Assembly (NCBI RefSeq): GCF_019670005.1
Contig: NZ_AP019784.1
Location: 62,001 to 126,000, forward strand
Direction: 5' to 3'
Origin: Methylomagnum ishizawai
GTDB lineage: Bacteria; Pseudomonadota; Gammaproteobacteria; Methylococcales; Methylococcaceae
DNA length: 64,000 nt
Made by a program: the position numbers and the translations under genes. This document shows, one piece after another, positions 52,968 through 63,222 of the stretch (the first letter of the stretch is position 1; the number at the start of each line of letters is the position of its first letter). The notes beneath the pieces were generated by a model. The model saw only the letters and a program-made list of their open reading frames with translations, was not told where the DNA came from and made no database searches.

Positions 52968-53486
52968 TCAGTGGATATGCATTTCCCGGTTGCCCGCCTT
53001 GTCGCTCCTTTGCAGGAGATATTGATCCTGGTCGCCCGGCAGGGGGCCGCCGTCGGTGGCCAGATAGCGCAGGGTGGATTCGTTCTGGATGGCGAGCCGC
53101 CGCTGGGGGGCGTCCTTGTTGGGGGTCAGCACGACGATGCCCTTGCCTTCGTCCCATTCGTACTTCCCTTTTTCGAAGGATTCCCGGTTCAGTAGCTTGG
53201 CGGGTTGGGTGACCAGGAGATAATTATTCTTGGGATTCAGGGACAGCGTCATTTTCAGGCCGTTGCAGTCTTCCTCCTGGCAGGGCAAATAGCCATAGAA
53301 CACCCCCCGGAATTTGCCCGCCGTCGGCGCGGAACCGGTGTGGGCCGAATGGTCCATGGTGCCGGCCCGGTTCATTTCGCGGGCTTTGAGCGCTTTTTCT
53401 TGGATTTGCATGTCGGATTCCGCCCTGGCGGGGCCGGGCAGGTTCAATAATAGGCCGAGGATAATGAGGAATACCTTATTGCTCAT
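52968..53486 (-). CDS. NlpE-like periplasmic protein
   Basis: 172 residues. Signal peptide ending ARA (about 22) without a lipobox cysteine, then a His/Met stretch (GTMDHSAHTG) and an NlpE N-terminal-type domain: FRGVFYGYLPCQEEDCNGLKMTLSLNPKNNYLLV with the C-x4-C motif, then YEWDEGKGIVVLTPN. In E. coli the homologous domain sits in a lipoprotein that senses surface attachment and copper stress. Here the protein is probably soluble in the periplasm. It ends in HIH. A copper link would fit the pxm and copC genes in this window but is not shown. Confidence 0.75.
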   Translation of the reverse strand: MSNKVFLIILGLLLNLPGPARAESDMQIQEKALKAREMNRAGTMDHSAHTGSAPTAGKFRGVFYGYLPCQEEDCNGLKMTLSLNPKNNYLLVTQPAKLLNRESFEKGKYEWDEGKGIVVLTPNKDAPQRRLAIQNESTLRYLATDGGPLPGDQDQYLLQRSDKAGNREMHIH

Positions 53487-53853
53487 GGTTGCCATTCATT
53501 TCGATGTGACTGCCGTATGGCATGTGGATGGGGTCGCCGGGATGGATCCACCGGCGGGTCCGGCACGTTAGCCTTAAGCTCCGGGCCGGATTATGCCGCC
53601 CACCGGCCCGCTCCGTCCATGGGGACATCCTTCCGCTAGCGCCGCTATCCGCTACCCGTGAAAGCCTATAAGACCTAGGGTTTTCCGGCATATTCACGCC
53701 GTCAACGACCGTGCGGGCGCATCCGTCCGACCGGACTCCGGCGCGCGTTGCGGGAGCGGCATGGCGCGGAGCATTCCGCGCCCGGCGCGGCGGAGGGCCG
53801 GGGAGTTTGTGGATGACCGCCTTGCTCGCCTTCGCTTGCGCGGCCCGCCCCAC
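53487..53853. other. Intergenic region, nothing recognised
   Basis: 367 bases between two minus-strand genes. No credible gene, repeat or RNA was found. It should contain the promoter of the NlpE-like gene. Confidence 0.45.
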
Positions 53854-56010
53854 CTAGAACCGGGTGAATTCCCCCTGGAACACGGCGTCGTCCACTTCCA
53901 GCCTGCGGGCGACCGGCCGGGCCTTGGCCCGCCGGACCGGCTCCTTGCGGGGCGGCGGCACCCCATCTTCGCCATCCCCCACCGTGAAGAAGCGCAGGGC
54001 CGCTTGCAGCGCCATGGCCTGGCTGTGCATCTCCTCGGAAGTGGCGGAAAGTTCCTCCGAGGCCGAGGCGTTCTGCTGGGTGATCTTGCTGAACTGGTTC
54101 ATGGCCTGGGCGATCTGCTGGGCGCCGAGCGCCTGTTCCTCGGAACTGGCGGTGATATCCTGGACCAGGGTGGCGGTCTTCTGGATCGAGGGCACGATCT
54201 GGTCGAGCAATTGGCCGGCCCGTTCCGCCAGTTCGACGCTGGACTCGGCCAGCCTGCCGATTTCCTGGGCCGCGATCTGGGAACGCTCGGCCAGCTTCCT
54301 CACCTCCGCCGCCACCACCGCGAAGCCCTTGCCATGCTCGCCCGCCCGCGCCGCCTCGATGGCCGCGTTGAGCGCCAGCAGGTTGGTCTGGTAGGCGATA
54401 TCGTCGATGATGCCGATCTTCCCGGCGATTTCCTTCATGGCCTGGACGGTGCGGCCCACCGCCTGGCCGCCCTGGGTGGCTTCGCTGGCGGTCTTTTCGG
54501 CGATGGCGTCGGTGATCTTGGCATTGTCCTTGTTCTGGTTGATGGACGAGGCCATTTGCTCCATCGAGGACGAGGTTTCCTCCACGCTGGCGGCTTGCTC
54601 GGAAGAAGCCGTCGCCAGGGATTGCGAGGTGGCGCTGACCTGTTCCGACGCCGTGGCCATGGCGGTCGCCACCTTGTCCACATCGGCCAGGGTCGCCGAA
54701 AGCTTGTGGAGGGTGTCGTTGATGGCGTCCTGCAATTCCTTGAACGTGCCTTGGTAATCGCCTTCGACCGCGGCGGTCAGGTCGCCCTCGGCCACGCTGG
54801 CCATGCTCCGGCAGATATTCTCCACCGGCCCGGCCACGGCCCTGAGGGTGCGGTTCATGCCCTCGACGATGCGCCGGTAGTCGCCCTGGTGGCGGGCGGG
54901 ATCGACTTTGGTGTCGAGCCGGCCCTCGATGGCCGCCGTGGACAGCAGGTTGGCGTCCTCGATCAAGGCTTTGATATTGGTCCGCACCTGCTCGATGGCT
55001 TCGTTGATGAACCGCTGCTTGCCGGGCAGGATTTCGATCCGGGCGTCCATATCGCCCTCGCCGAAGGATTTGAAGCAGGCGATGGCTTTCTTCTTCACTG
55101 CGATATGGCCGAACACCATGGCGTTGACCCCCTCGGCCATGGTCCGGTACGCGCCCTGGAAGCGGGCCTCCTCCAACCGGGCGTCGATCTCGCCCGCGTT
55201 ATGCTCGGCGGACATCCGGTTCATGTCCTGGATGATCCGCTGGATGGTCTCGGACATGCGGCGCATGGCGGCCAGCAGGCTGGTGGTGTCGCCGGGGCGC
55301 AGGACGATATCGGTGGACAGGTCGCCCTCGGCGATGCGGCTGGCGACGCCGGTCGCCAGCACCGGTTCCCCGCCCAGGACCCGCAGGAGGTTGCGGGTCA
55401 GGCCCGCGCCCACCAGGACCGCCAGGGCCATGGTCAATATTCCCATCCAGGACACCCCGAAAATCGCCGAATCATAGGCCGCCTCGGCTTGTTCGCGGGC
55501 CTTGGCGGCTTCCGCGACCTCGTACTTGTCGAAGGCGGCCAGGGTGTCCAGCCATTGCCGGTGCGAGACCCGCGCCGATTTGAGCTGGGGCCAGAGTTGT
55601 TCCGGCGAACTGCGCAGGCCGGTCGCCAACAAGTCGTCGTTGAGGTCGCGCGAGGTTTTGCGCAGGCCCATCGCCTGGGTCAATAGCTCCTTGCCGCGTT
55701 CGGTCACCACTTCCCGCTGTAGGTATTGCTCGTCCTGGTCGTACTGGGCGCGGAAGCCCTCGATCCGCTGCTTCATCTCCTGGTCGAAGGCCGGGTCGGG
55801 CGAAATCACCAGGTTGCGCAGGGCGATGGCCTCTTCCTGGGAGGCGGTCAACATCCGGTTGATGGCCTCGATCTTGGGCATCTTGTTCATGGTGATATGG
55901 TCCAGGCGGCCCTGTATCTGATTCATCCTGGCCAGGCCGAACCCCAGGCTGCCCGCCATGAGCAAGGCGATGATGGAAAACCCCCCGATGAATTGCTGGC
56001 TGACTTTCAT
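53854..56010 (-). CDS. Methyl-accepting chemotaxis protein
   Basis: 718 residues. Transmembrane helices at about 8-28 and 190-212 bracket a periplasmic four-helix-bundle sensor (about 30-188). HAMP-like segments follow, at least three in tandem by eye (for example [48 protein letters not shown] and [24 protein letters not shown]), then the signalling hairpin with the conserved tip [21 protein letters not shown] and VRKLAERS. No CheR-docking NWETF pentapeptide is at the C-terminus (ends GEFTRF). It directs taxis through CheA/CheW encoded elsewhere. Its gene is 26 bases downstream of the porin gene, same strand. Confidence 0.93.
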   Translation of the reverse strand: MKVSQQFIGGFSIIALLMAGSLGFGLARMNQIQGRLDHITMNKMPKIEAINRMLTASQEEAIALRNLVISPDPAFDQEMKQRIEGFRAQYDQDEQYLQREVVTERGKELLTQAMGLRKTSRDLNDDLLATGLRSSPEQLWPQLKSARVSHRQWLDTLAAFDKYEVAEAAKAREQAEAAYDSAIFGVSWMGILTMALAVLVGAGLTRNLLRVLGGEPVLATGVASRIAEGDLSTDIVLRPGDTTSLLAAMRRMSETIQRIIQDMNRMSAEHNAGEIDARLEEARFQGAYRTMAEGVNAMVFGHIAVKKKAIACFKSFGEGDMDARIEILPGKQRFINEAIEQVRTNIKALIEDANLLSTAAIEGRLDTKVDPARHQGDYRRIVEGMNRTLRAVAGPVENICRSMASVAEGDLTAAVEGDYQGTFKELQDAINDTLHKLSATLADVDKVATAMATASEQVSATSQSLATASSEQAASVEETSSSMEQMASSINQNKDNAKITDAIAEKTASEATQGGQAVGRTVQAMKEIAGKIGIIDDIAYQTNLLALNAAIEAARAGEHGKGFAVVAAEVRKLAERSQIAAQEIGRLAESSVELAERAGQLLDQIVPSIQKTATLVQDITASSEEQALGAQQIAQAMNQFSKITQQNASASEELSATSEEMHSQAMALQAALRFFTVGDGEDGVPPPRKEPVRRAKARPVARRLEVDDAVFQGEFTRF

Positions 56011-56036
56011 GGCGTGATTACCTATGGTTCCGGGTT

Positions 56037-57473
56037 TCAAAAATCGAAGCGGGTCGAAAATTGCACACGGCTTAAATCTCCGTTCTGGCCGTCGATCAAG
56101 TTCCGCGTGGCGTAGATGTATTCCAGTCCTAGCGTGGTTTGCAGGGTGGGACTCCATAGCAGGTTGACGTGGACCGACTGGGCTTGGCGGGTCATGGACC
56201 CGGCCACGAACACCGGCTGTTCCGCTTGCTCGAAACCATAGGCCACATTGGTGCGCCAAGCCGGGTTCCACCAATGCTGGTAGGCCGCCATACCGCTATA
56301 GACGGCGACGAGGCGCAGTTGTCCGGTGGCGTCGACGGCGGCGTCCTCGAAGGTGTTGATCGAGGCGTAGCGGCCCAGCGCGTCGCCGTAGTTCAACATG
56401 AAGCGGAGGTTGTCGAGATCGTAGGTCTGGACCTTCCCGGCCAGGCTGACCGCCCCGCCCCAGGCCTGCTGGACATGCCCGCCCGGCAGGCTGGCGCTGC
56501 GGATTTGGCGGGCCATGGCCGACAGCGAGAAATTGCCCCAGGCCGGCACGAAATTGAGGCGGGCGATCATATCGGGATAGCGGTCGTCGTCGGGCTGGAC
56601 GAAGCCGTAGCCATCCGCCGCGGCCTGGTTCTGCGGGGCTTCCCACAGGCGGCTGCGCGGCGATTCGGCGGCGATCTGGAGATTCAAGGGCGTCCCGGCC
56701 AGGGTGAAGGGCTGGGTCCAACGCAACATGGGCTGGCGCAGATAGAAAATGCTGCCCACCGGCCCGCCCAAATCGAGGGTGTCGGGAATCACCTGGACAT
56801 TCAGGAAGGTGGTCCAGGTCTGTCCGGCCAGGAAATGGCCCAGCGTGCCATAGGCATGGCGCAGCCGCGGCGTATAGGTGTAGGTGTCGGCGGAGCCGTA
56901 GAAATCGACTTCCAGGAAGGTGTTGATATCGCCCCAGGCGCTGGGGGTGAAGGATTTCACCCATAAACGGGTTTCCTTGGGGTTGAACAGGAATTGGCTG
57001 TTCTTGTTGGCGCGGGCCGAACCGCTGGGGATTTGCGAGGGCACCAGGAGTTGGTTGCCCAGTTTGTTGGTGCCGTCGCTCACGCTGTTGTAGATCGCGT
57101 CCAGCTTGATGAAGCCGCCGATGCCGATGGAGGTGTCGGTGCCGGGCACTTTGAAGGTCCCCTTGGCGTCGCCCACCGTGACCGGGGGTTTGGGACTGTC
57201 CGGCTTGGCGGGCGGCGGGGTTTGGGCCGTCGCGGCGACCGGCGCGACCAGGGCGGGAACCGTGGCGGGATTGGCCGGCGCTTGGTGTTTGGCCTGGGCC
57301 AGCTGCTTCTCCAGATCGGCGATGCGGGCGTTGGATTGCTCGGCCTGCCGCTTCAGTTCGGACATCTGGGTCCTTAGGCCCTCGACCAAGGCCCGCAAGT
57401 CCTCCTCCGCCCATGCCGGGACCCACCATCCGCCCAGTGCCCAGGCCAGGACCAGGGCAAACGCTTTAGCCAT
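56037..57473 (-). CDS. DcaP-like outer-membrane porin
   Basis: 478 residues. Signal peptide to VPAWA (about 22), a coiled coil (about 24-60, [22 protein letters not shown]), a Pro/Ala linker, then a beta-barrel that starts [15 protein letters not shown] and ends in RFDF. This is the layout of DcaP-type trimeric porins for anionic aromatics or peptides. The ATG overlaps the stop of the upstream cytochrome gene by 8 bases, so they are translationally coupled. Substrate unknown. Confidence 0.85.
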   Translation of the reverse strand: MAKAFALVLAWALGGWWVPAWAEEDLRALVEGLRTQMSELKRQAEQSNARIADLEKQLAQAKHQAPANPATVPALVAPVAATAQTPPPAKPDSPKPPVTVGDAKGTFKVPGTDTSIGIGGFIKLDAIYNSVSDGTNKLGNQLLVPSQIPSGSARANKNSQFLFNPKETRLWVKSFTPSAWGDINTFLEVDFYGSADTYTYTPRLRHAYGTLGHFLAGQTWTTFLNVQVIPDTLDLGGPVGSIFYLRQPMLRWTQPFTLAGTPLNLQIAAESPRSRLWEAPQNQAAADGYGFVQPDDDRYPDMIARLNFVPAWGNFSLSAMARQIRSASLPGGHVQQAWGGAVSLAGKVQTYDLDNLRFMLNYGDALGRYASINTFEDAAVDATGQLRLVAVYSGMAAYQHWWNPAWRTNVAYGFEQAEQPVFVAGSMTRQAQSVHVNLLWSPTLQTTLGLEYIYATRNLIDGQNGDLSRVQFSTRFDF

Positions 57474-57957
57474 GGCGACCCCCCCGGCCCAACTGGCGGA
57501 ACAAGCCATGGCAAGCCGTGCAGGTGGCGCTGATCTGGGCCAACTGGCCGGACAGGTCCTCCAAGCGGCGGTCGGCCGCGAGCTGGCGCAATTGGCCGGC
57601 TTGGTTGCGCAGCTTGTCGGCCAGGGCGCGGAAGGTGGCCTGTTCGCTCTCGTTCAAATCCAGCGCGGGCAACCGGGCATAGAGTCCGTCGATGCTCCGG
57701 CCCAGGTCGGCGGCGGTGCGGGCGATTTCGTCCGTTTCCTTCAGGGTTTCGCGGTCGCGCTCGGGTTCGGTGACGAAGCGCTCGAAGATCAGGCCATTCA
57801 TCCGGTTCATCAACTCGCGCAGACGGGTATCGCTGACGGCGTGCAAAGCCGGCTGGCCGGTATCGAACAAGCCGGAAGGATGGCGCGAGGGGGGCGGCTG
57901 GGTGCAAGCGGCCAGCGCCAGCAAGAGGGCTGCGATGAGGTGGGAGGTTCTGCACAT
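57466..57957 (-). CDS. c-type cytochrome lipoprotein
   Basis: 163 residues. Lipoprotein signal with lipobox LAAC (C18), a four-helix-type middle region rich in Arg/Glu/Leu, and a single haem-binding motif C146-T-A-C149-H150 near the C-terminus, the position found in cytochrome c' / c556 proteins. AAGGAAG precedes the ATG. The haem protein would be lipid-anchored in the periplasm. The 8-base overlap with the porin gene and the chemoreceptor behind it form a three-gene unit. A role in gas (NO/CO) binding or electron transfer is possible from the fold, not shown. Confidence 0.82.
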   Translation of the reverse strand: MCRTSHLIAALLLALAACTQPPPSRHPSGLFDTGQPALHAVSDTRLRELMNRMNGLIFERFVTEPERDRETLKETDEIARTAADLGRSIDGLYARLPALDLNESEQATFRALADKLRNQAGQLRQLAADRRLEDLSGQLAQISATCTACHGLFRQLGRGGRHG

Positions 57958-58617
57958 GATAGCTTCCTTAATAGTTTTTCGTATTTGAGAGAGAAAGAGC
58001 ATCGAACGGGGGCATTGCTTAACTGTAGCGCCAACCCAAAGTGGAATCCGTCCTGCATGGAGAACGGATTCCACAAAGACAGTATTTTAAAAATTACATG
58101 GCACGCGCTTATATCGAAAGTATCGGATTAGCGCCTTCCGATAGGCATAGTTGAATTGTGGGATTTTGCAATGGCGGGGCGTGGGAGGCATGGCGGGCCC
58201 TTGTCCGCGTTGCTTGACGGTGATGGACGATGGCAGGCCGCCGCCCGAGCATTTTCAGCGGCGAGTGTATAGACGCCGGTTCCCCGACCCCGCTTGGGAA
58301 GCGGCGAGGGTGGGGACTTTGGAAGCTGTTTGGAAATCCTGGGCGCTGGCGCTAAGGTCTGGATTTTCCGCGGTCAACGGTCCGTGGCATCCTCAAAAAA
58401 ACCGAAAAAGCGTTATCCGGGCTGAGCGAGGGGGCATGGAACCACTTGAGGTTCGGCGGGTGGCCGGAGTCGGCGGGGATAGCGTGTGGTGGCGTGGGAT
58501 TGGGGCACCGTGGCCGGGCGGAGCTTCCTGGGGCGGCGCGCGCGGGCGCCCAATCCCCTGGAAAACCCGGACCCGGTGCGGTGTGCGGCGGTTTCCGCGA
58601 TTCGTGAAAAAAACCCT
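57958..58617. other. Long intergenic region with one operator-like repeat
   Basis: 660 bases between two minus-strand genes. Apart from the inverted repeat at 58041-58074 and the AT-rich promoter-like stretch 58075-58165, no credible gene or RNA was found. Open frames around 58151-58717 have non-coding composition. Confidence 0.5.
58041..58074. promoter_or_regulatory. Perfect 11-bp inverted repeat upstream of the cytochrome/porin unit
   Basis: GTGGAATCCGT (58041-58051) and ACGGATTCCAC (58064-58074) are exact inverted repeats with a 12-base spacer, 84-117 bases before the cytochrome start. No T-run follows on either strand. Size and place fit a dimeric regulator's operator. Confidence 0.5.
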
Positions 58618-61600
58618 TCAAAATGGCTTGTTCTGGGCGATTTCAAGGCCCTCGGCAAGCTGGCAAGATTTTGATTTGAATGAGTTTCTTATGGTATTCG
58701 CCATGTCGTCGAGGTAGCTGTAAACCGCCGGGATCACCAACAGGCTCAACACGGTCGAGGTCGCCAGGCCGCCGATCACGGCGATGGCCATGGGACTGCG
58801 GAACGAGGGGTCCGCCGCCCCGGCCCCCAAGGCCGCCGGCAACATCCCGGCCCCCATGGCGATGGTGGTCATGACCACCGGGCGGGCGCGTTTATGGCAG
58901 GCGTCCATCAGCGCCTCGAACCGCCCGAGGCCCAGTTCCCGGCGGGCGACGATGGCGTATTCCACCAACAGGATGGAATTCTTGGTGGCGATGCCCATCA
59001 GCATCACCAGCCCGATCAAGGAAGGCATGGAAAAAGCCTTGTCCGCCAGCAGCAAGGCCACGAAGCCGCCGCCGAAGGCCAACGGCAAGGCCGCGAGGAT
59101 GGTCACGGGTTGCAGGAAATCCCGGAACAACAGGACCAGCACCACGAAGATGCACAACACCCCGGTCAGCATGGCGAGGCCGAAGCTGCCGAACAATTCG
59201 GCCATCATCTCGGCGTCGCCGATATTGATCTGGCGCACGCCATGGGGCAGGTTCCTGAGGCTGGGCAATTCCGCCACCGCCGCCGCCACCTCGCCCAGGG
59301 GCAGGCCGGACAACTCGACCTGGAGGCTGATATTGCGCGAACGGTCGTAGCGCTGGATCAAGGCGGGACCGCCCGAGAGCTCCAACCGCGCCACCTGCCC
59401 CACCCTGGCCGACCCCACGCCCGGCTTGGACGAGGGCACGGCCAGTTGTTCCAGCAGGGCCAAATCCTTGCGGCCATCGGCGCTCAGCCGCACCACCACC
59501 GGGATTTGGCGCTGGGCCAGGTTGAGCTTGGGCAGGGACCAGTCGTAATCGCCCACGGTGGCGATGCGCAGGGTCTCGGCGATGGCGCTGGACGTGACGC
59601 CGAGGTCGGCGGCCTTGGCGAAATCGGGCCGCACGGCGATTTCCGGCCTGACCAGGGCGGCGCTGGAAGCGATATTGCCCAGGCCGGGGAGGGTCCTGAG
59701 GTCGCGCTCCACGGCTTGGGCGGCGCGGGCCAGCGCCGCCGGATCGTCGCCGCTCAGGACCAGGACGTATTTCTCGCCGGAACCGCCCAGGCCGACCTTG
59801 GTGCGGACCCCCGGCAGGCGTTCCAGGGCCGTGCGGATTCGGGCCTCGATGATTTGTTTCCGCACCGGGCGCTCGCCGCGCTTGGCCAGGGTGAGGGTCA
59901 AGGTGGCTTTGCGGACCTCGCCGTCGGCCTGGATCGCCATCGGGTCGCTGCCGGCGGAACCGCCGCCGATGGTGGTGTAGACGCTGAGCACATAGGGCAC
60001 GGCGGCGACCAACTGGCGGGCCGTTTCCGCCGAGGCGCGGGTTTGCTCCAGGGTCGCGCCGGGGGCCAATTCCACGAACACCTGGGTTTGGGGATAGTCG
60101 TCCGCCGGGATGAAGCCGGTGGGCAGGAGCGGGATCAGCAGCAAGGAACCGACGAAAAACGCCATCGCCCCGGCCAGGGTGAGGAAACGATGGCGCAGGC
60201 AAAAGGCGGCGAGCTTCATGTACAGCGCCATCAAGCGGCCATCCCCGCTCCCGCCGCCGCCCGCGTCCCTGAGCAGATAGGCCGCCATCATCGGCGTCAG
60301 CATCCGCGCCACCACCAGGGAAGCGAACACCGCCAGGGCGGCGGTCCAACCGAATTGCTTGAAGAACTTGCCCACCACCCCGCTCATGAAGGCCGTGGGC
60401 AGGAACACCGCGATCAGGGCGAAGGTGGTGGCGATGACCGCCATGCCGATTTCGTCCGCCGCCTCCATCGCCGCTTGGTAGGGCGTCTTGCCCTGCCGCA
60501 GATGGCGCACGATGTTCTCCACCTCGACGATGGCGTCGTCCACCAGGATGCCCACCACCAGGGACAAGGCCAGCAGGGACACCCCGTTGAGGCTGAAACC
60601 GAAGGCGTACATGCCGATGAAGGTCGGGATCGCCGACAAGGGCAAGGCCACGGCGGACACGAAGGTCGCCCGCCAGTCCTTCAAGAACAGCCAGACCACC
60701 AGCACCGCCAGCGCCGCCCCCTCGTACAGCAAGGCCATGGAACCGTGGAATTCCTCCTCCACCGGGGTCACGAAGTTGAAGGCTTCGGTGAATTCCAGGT
60801 CGGGATGGGCCAGGGCCAGTTCGTCCAGCGCCTCGCGCACGCCCGCGCCCACCTCGACCTCGCCCGCCCCCCGGCTGCGGGTGACCTCGAAACCCACCAC
60901 CGGCTTGCCGTCGAGCAAGGCCAGGGCGCGGGGTTCGGCCACGGTATCCAGCACCGTGGCGATCTGGTCCAGGCGGATGCGCCGCCCATCGGGCAGGGCC
61001 AGGGGCAGGGAACGCAGTTCGTCCGCCGTGGCGACATTGCCCAGGGTGCGCACCGGCTGTTCGCCGCCGCCGAGGTCGGTGCGGCCGCCCGCGCTTTCGC
61101 GCTGCACCTCGCGCAATTGCCGCGATACGTCGGCGGCGGTCGCGCCCAGGGCTTGCAGCTTGACCGGATCGAGGGCCACCGAGATTTCCCGGCTGGCCCC
61201 GCCCACCCGGTTGACCGCGCCCACGCCGGGAATGGCCAGCAGGCGCTTGGCCACGGTATCGTCCACGAACCAGGACAGGGCTTCGTCGTCGCGGCGGCGC
61301 GAGGCCACGGTGTAGGCCAGGATGGGGGATTGCGCCAAATCCAATTTGGTCACCACCGGGTCGCGCAGTTCGCCGGGCAGATCGGCGCGGACCTTGGACA
61401 CCGCCGAACGGGTGTCGTCCAGCGCCTCCTCCACCGGCTTTTCCATGCGGAATTCCAGGGTCAGGCTGACGCTGCCATCCTGGATTTTGGTGCTGATGTG
61501 CTTGAGTCCTTGCAGGGTGGCGACGGCGTTCTCCAACTTGCGGGCCACCTCGGTTTCCAATTGCGGCGGGGCCGCGCCGGGCAGGCTGGCGTTGACGATC

Positions 61601-61734
61601 ACGGTGGGGAGGTCGAGGTCGGGGAAGTTCTGCACCGACATCGCCTTGAAGCCGAGCAGGCCGCCGAAGGTCAGCAGCACGAACAGCATGAGGGCGGGCA
61701 ACGGATTGCGGATGCAGGCGGCGGAAATGTTCAT
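58618..61734 (-). CDS. RND efflux pump inner-membrane subunit
   Basis: 1038 residues, the usual length for AcrB/MdtB-type pumps. The N-terminus (NISAACIRNPLPALMLFVLLTFGGLLGF) is the first helix, QNFPDLDLPTVIVNASLPGAAP the first porter loop, and LVVGILVDDAIVEVENIVRH carries the paired proton-relay aspartates of helix 4. The second half repeats the plan (PLAFGGGFVALLLADKAFSMPSLIGLVMLMGIATKNSILLVEYAI). It is a hydrophobe/amphiphile-type proton antiporter. No membrane fusion protein or outer-membrane factor flanks it. The ATG at 61734 lacks a clear ribosome site; frames further upstream are not coding-like. Confidence 0.93.
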   Translation of the reverse strand: MNISAACIRNPLPALMLFVLLTFGGLLGFKAMSVQNFPDLDLPTVIVNASLPGAAPPQLETEVARKLENAVATLQGLKHISTKIQDGSVSLTLEFRMEKPVEEALDDTRSAVSKVRADLPGELRDPVVTKLDLAQSPILAYTVASRRRDDEALSWFVDDTVAKRLLAIPGVGAVNRVGGASREISVALDPVKLQALGATAADVSRQLREVQRESAGGRTDLGGGEQPVRTLGNVATADELRSLPLALPDGRRIRLDQIATVLDTVAEPRALALLDGKPVVGFEVTRSRGAGEVEVGAGVREALDELALAHPDLEFTEAFNFVTPVEEEFHGSMALLYEGAALAVLVVWLFLKDWRATFVSAVALPLSAIPTFIGMYAFGFSLNGVSLLALSLVVGILVDDAIVEVENIVRHLRQGKTPYQAAMEAADEIGMAVIATTFALIAVFLPTAFMSGVVGKFFKQFGWTAALAVFASLVVARMLTPMMAAYLLRDAGGGGSGDGRLMALYMKLAAFCLRHRFLTLAGAMAFFVGSLLLIPLLPTGFIPADDYPQTQVFVELAPGATLEQTRASAETARQLVAAVPYVLSVYTTIGGGSAGSDPMAIQADGEVRKATLTLTLAKRGERPVRKQIIEARIRTALERLPGVRTKVGLGGSGEKYVLVLSGDDPAALARAAQAVERDLRTLPGLGNIASSAALVRPEIAVRPDFAKAADLGVTSSAIAETLRIATVGDYDWSLPKLNLAQRQIPVVVRLSADGRKDLALLEQLAVPSSKPGVGSARVGQVARLELSGGPALIQRYDRSRNISLQVELSGLPLGEVAAAVAELPSLRNLPHGVRQINIGDAEMMAELFGSFGLAMLTGVLCIFVVLVLLFRDFLQPVTILAALPLAFGGGFVALLLADKAFSMPSLIGLVMLMGIATKNSILLVEYAIVARRELGLGRFEALMDACHKRARPVVMTTIAMGAGMLPAALGAGAADPSFRSPMAIAVIGGLATSTVLSLLVIPAVYSYLDDMANTIRNSFKSKSCQLAEGLEIAQNKPF

Positions 61735-61943
61735 CTTGGAATGGAGGCTGGCTGGGGGGCGCGGGATTCTAGTGCATTTTCGGTCCGCGGAGGCGGCCGG
61801 GTGGACGGCGGCGGTTCCGTCCGCGCCTTGGCCGGGCCGGAGCATCGGCTATTTCCCTAGGAAAATCACGGATTCCGCGGGTTTCCTGGGCCAGGGATAA
61901 TCGGACGCTTTAAACTAAGATGGCGATGACCGGGGGGAGAACC

Positions 61944-62183
61944 ATGTGGAATGCGACGATGGCTATGGACGGAAAATTCGATATTGGAACACCGGTGGTT
62001 TTCGCGCCGGACAATCCCGCGAAACATCCGCGCTTCATCGGCAAGGAAGCGGTGGTGGTCGATTATTCCGAGGATGATGGCGGGAATTTCGATGTGTTTA
62101 TCGCGGTCGATTGGCGGATCGTGCTGCTGGTGAAGGAATCCGACCTCAAGGCCCGGCCCCGCCCGATTGCTTGGGCCAGTTGA
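61944..62183 (+). CDS. Small hypothetical protein
   Basis: 79 residues, cytoplasmic by composition. It is beta-rich (FDIGTPVVFAPDNPAKHPRFIGKEAVVVDY, FDVFIAVDWRIVLLVKESDL), possibly an SH3-like barrel. GGGGGGAGAACC precedes the ATG at 61944; earlier ATGs at 61920 and 61926 lack a site. AT-richer, slightly different codon use from its neighbours. I do not recognise the family. Confidence 0.6.
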   Translation: MWNATMAMDGKFDIGTPVVFAPDNPAKHPRFIGKEAVVVDYSEDDGGNFDVFIAVDWRIVLLVKESDLKARPRPIAWAS

Positions 62184-62401
62184 ATCGGTAGGCTGGCAGG
62201 GCGGTGTCACCCACCGCCCATGAATTTGGCGACGGGTGCGGCCACCGCCCCCTAGCCGACCCGCCGTCCCCGCGGTATCTTCATTCCAGGGCGCAGCCCA
62301 CCAAAGCGCCCCGCCCAAACACCAAACCTAGCACAACCCGGCTCCCGGCCCGCGCTGGACGCGGCGAACAGGGAGCCATGGTATTTCCCACCCCCACCCC
62401 T

Positions 62402-63154
62402 ATGCAATACCTCTTCATACTCGGCTGCCCGCGCAGCGGAACCACGGTCACGGCCAGGATCTTGGGCAGCCATCCCGCCATCGTCCTGGGGATAGAGCGT
62501 TACGCCAAACTGTTCTTCAAGCACGGGCTGGAACCCGCCCTGTTCGATAAGGACCGCTTTTTCGATATCCGGCCCGGCGACGCCATCTATCAGGATTTTT
62601 CATTCAAGGCCTATACCGCCGACGCGGCCACCCTGCGCCAACGCTACGACCATGCCCGCTATATCGGCGATAAGATTCCCGGACTCTACCGCAAACCGGA
62701 AGCGCTGGCCGGGTTTCCCAAGGCGGAAACCCTGGTGATCGCCACGCTGCGCAATATCTGGGATGTGTGCCTGTCGTACCAGGCAAGGTTTTATTCCACC
62801 GGCAAAAATAAATGGGATAAGACGGCGCTGCAAGGCGTGCGGGATTGGAATCTGTCGTTGCGGGGTATCGCGGCGATCCAGCAAGCGGGGTATCCGCTCA
62901 TCATCGCCGACTATGACCGGCTCTACACCCCCTTGCAAAGCGAAGAGGAATATCGCGGCAACCTCGGTGCCCTGCTGCAAAAGCTCGGCCTGGCCTGGCA
63001 TGGACAGGCTGAAAACCAAGCCGCCACCGAAAGGCGCAAGGTATCCGACCTGGAGGCCGCCCGCCAGCAGGCCAGCCTACCCCTGGAAGTGCGCCTCGCC
63101 ATTTGCCGGGACGCTGATTTCGAGGCGTATCGCCGCCTTCTCAAGAGCGCTTGA
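62402..63154 (+). CDS. Sulfotransferase family protein
   Basis: 250 residues. The PAPS 5'-phosphosulfate loop LFILGCPRSGTTVTARILGSHP is at residues 4-25 and the 3'-phosphate-binding region is suggested by LVIATLRNIWDVCLSY near 107-122. It resembles bacterial carbohydrate or lipid sulfotransferases of the Sulfotransfer_3 type. The start at 62402 places the loop at the N-terminus; an ATG at 62378 with GGGAG only 2 bases before it is the alternative. Acceptor unknown, presumably a surface glycan or lipid. AT-richer codons than its neighbours hint at separate origin. Confidence 0.82.
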   Translation: MQYLFILGCPRSGTTVTARILGSHPAIVLGIERYAKLFFKHGLEPALFDKDRFFDIRPGDAIYQDFSFKAYTADAATLRQRYDHARYIGDKIPGLYRKPEALAGFPKAETLVIATLRNIWDVCLSYQARFYSTGKNKWDKTALQGVRDWNLSLRGIAAIQQAGYPLIIADYDRLYTPLQSEEEYRGNLGALLQKLGLAWHGQAENQAATERRKVSDLEAARQQASLPLEVRLAICRDADFEAYRRLLKSA

Positions 63155-63222
63155 TGGCCGGGCGGGGATCGGAAAAAGTGTGGAAAAATTCCACACTTCT
63201 GCCCAAGCGCCACCGCCGCCCC

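Noticed and set aside
58894-61860. 988-codon plus-strand frame opposite the RND pump
   Set aside because: Gln/Gly/His-rich shadow; the minus strand encodes a full-length RND pump with its proton-relay aspartates.
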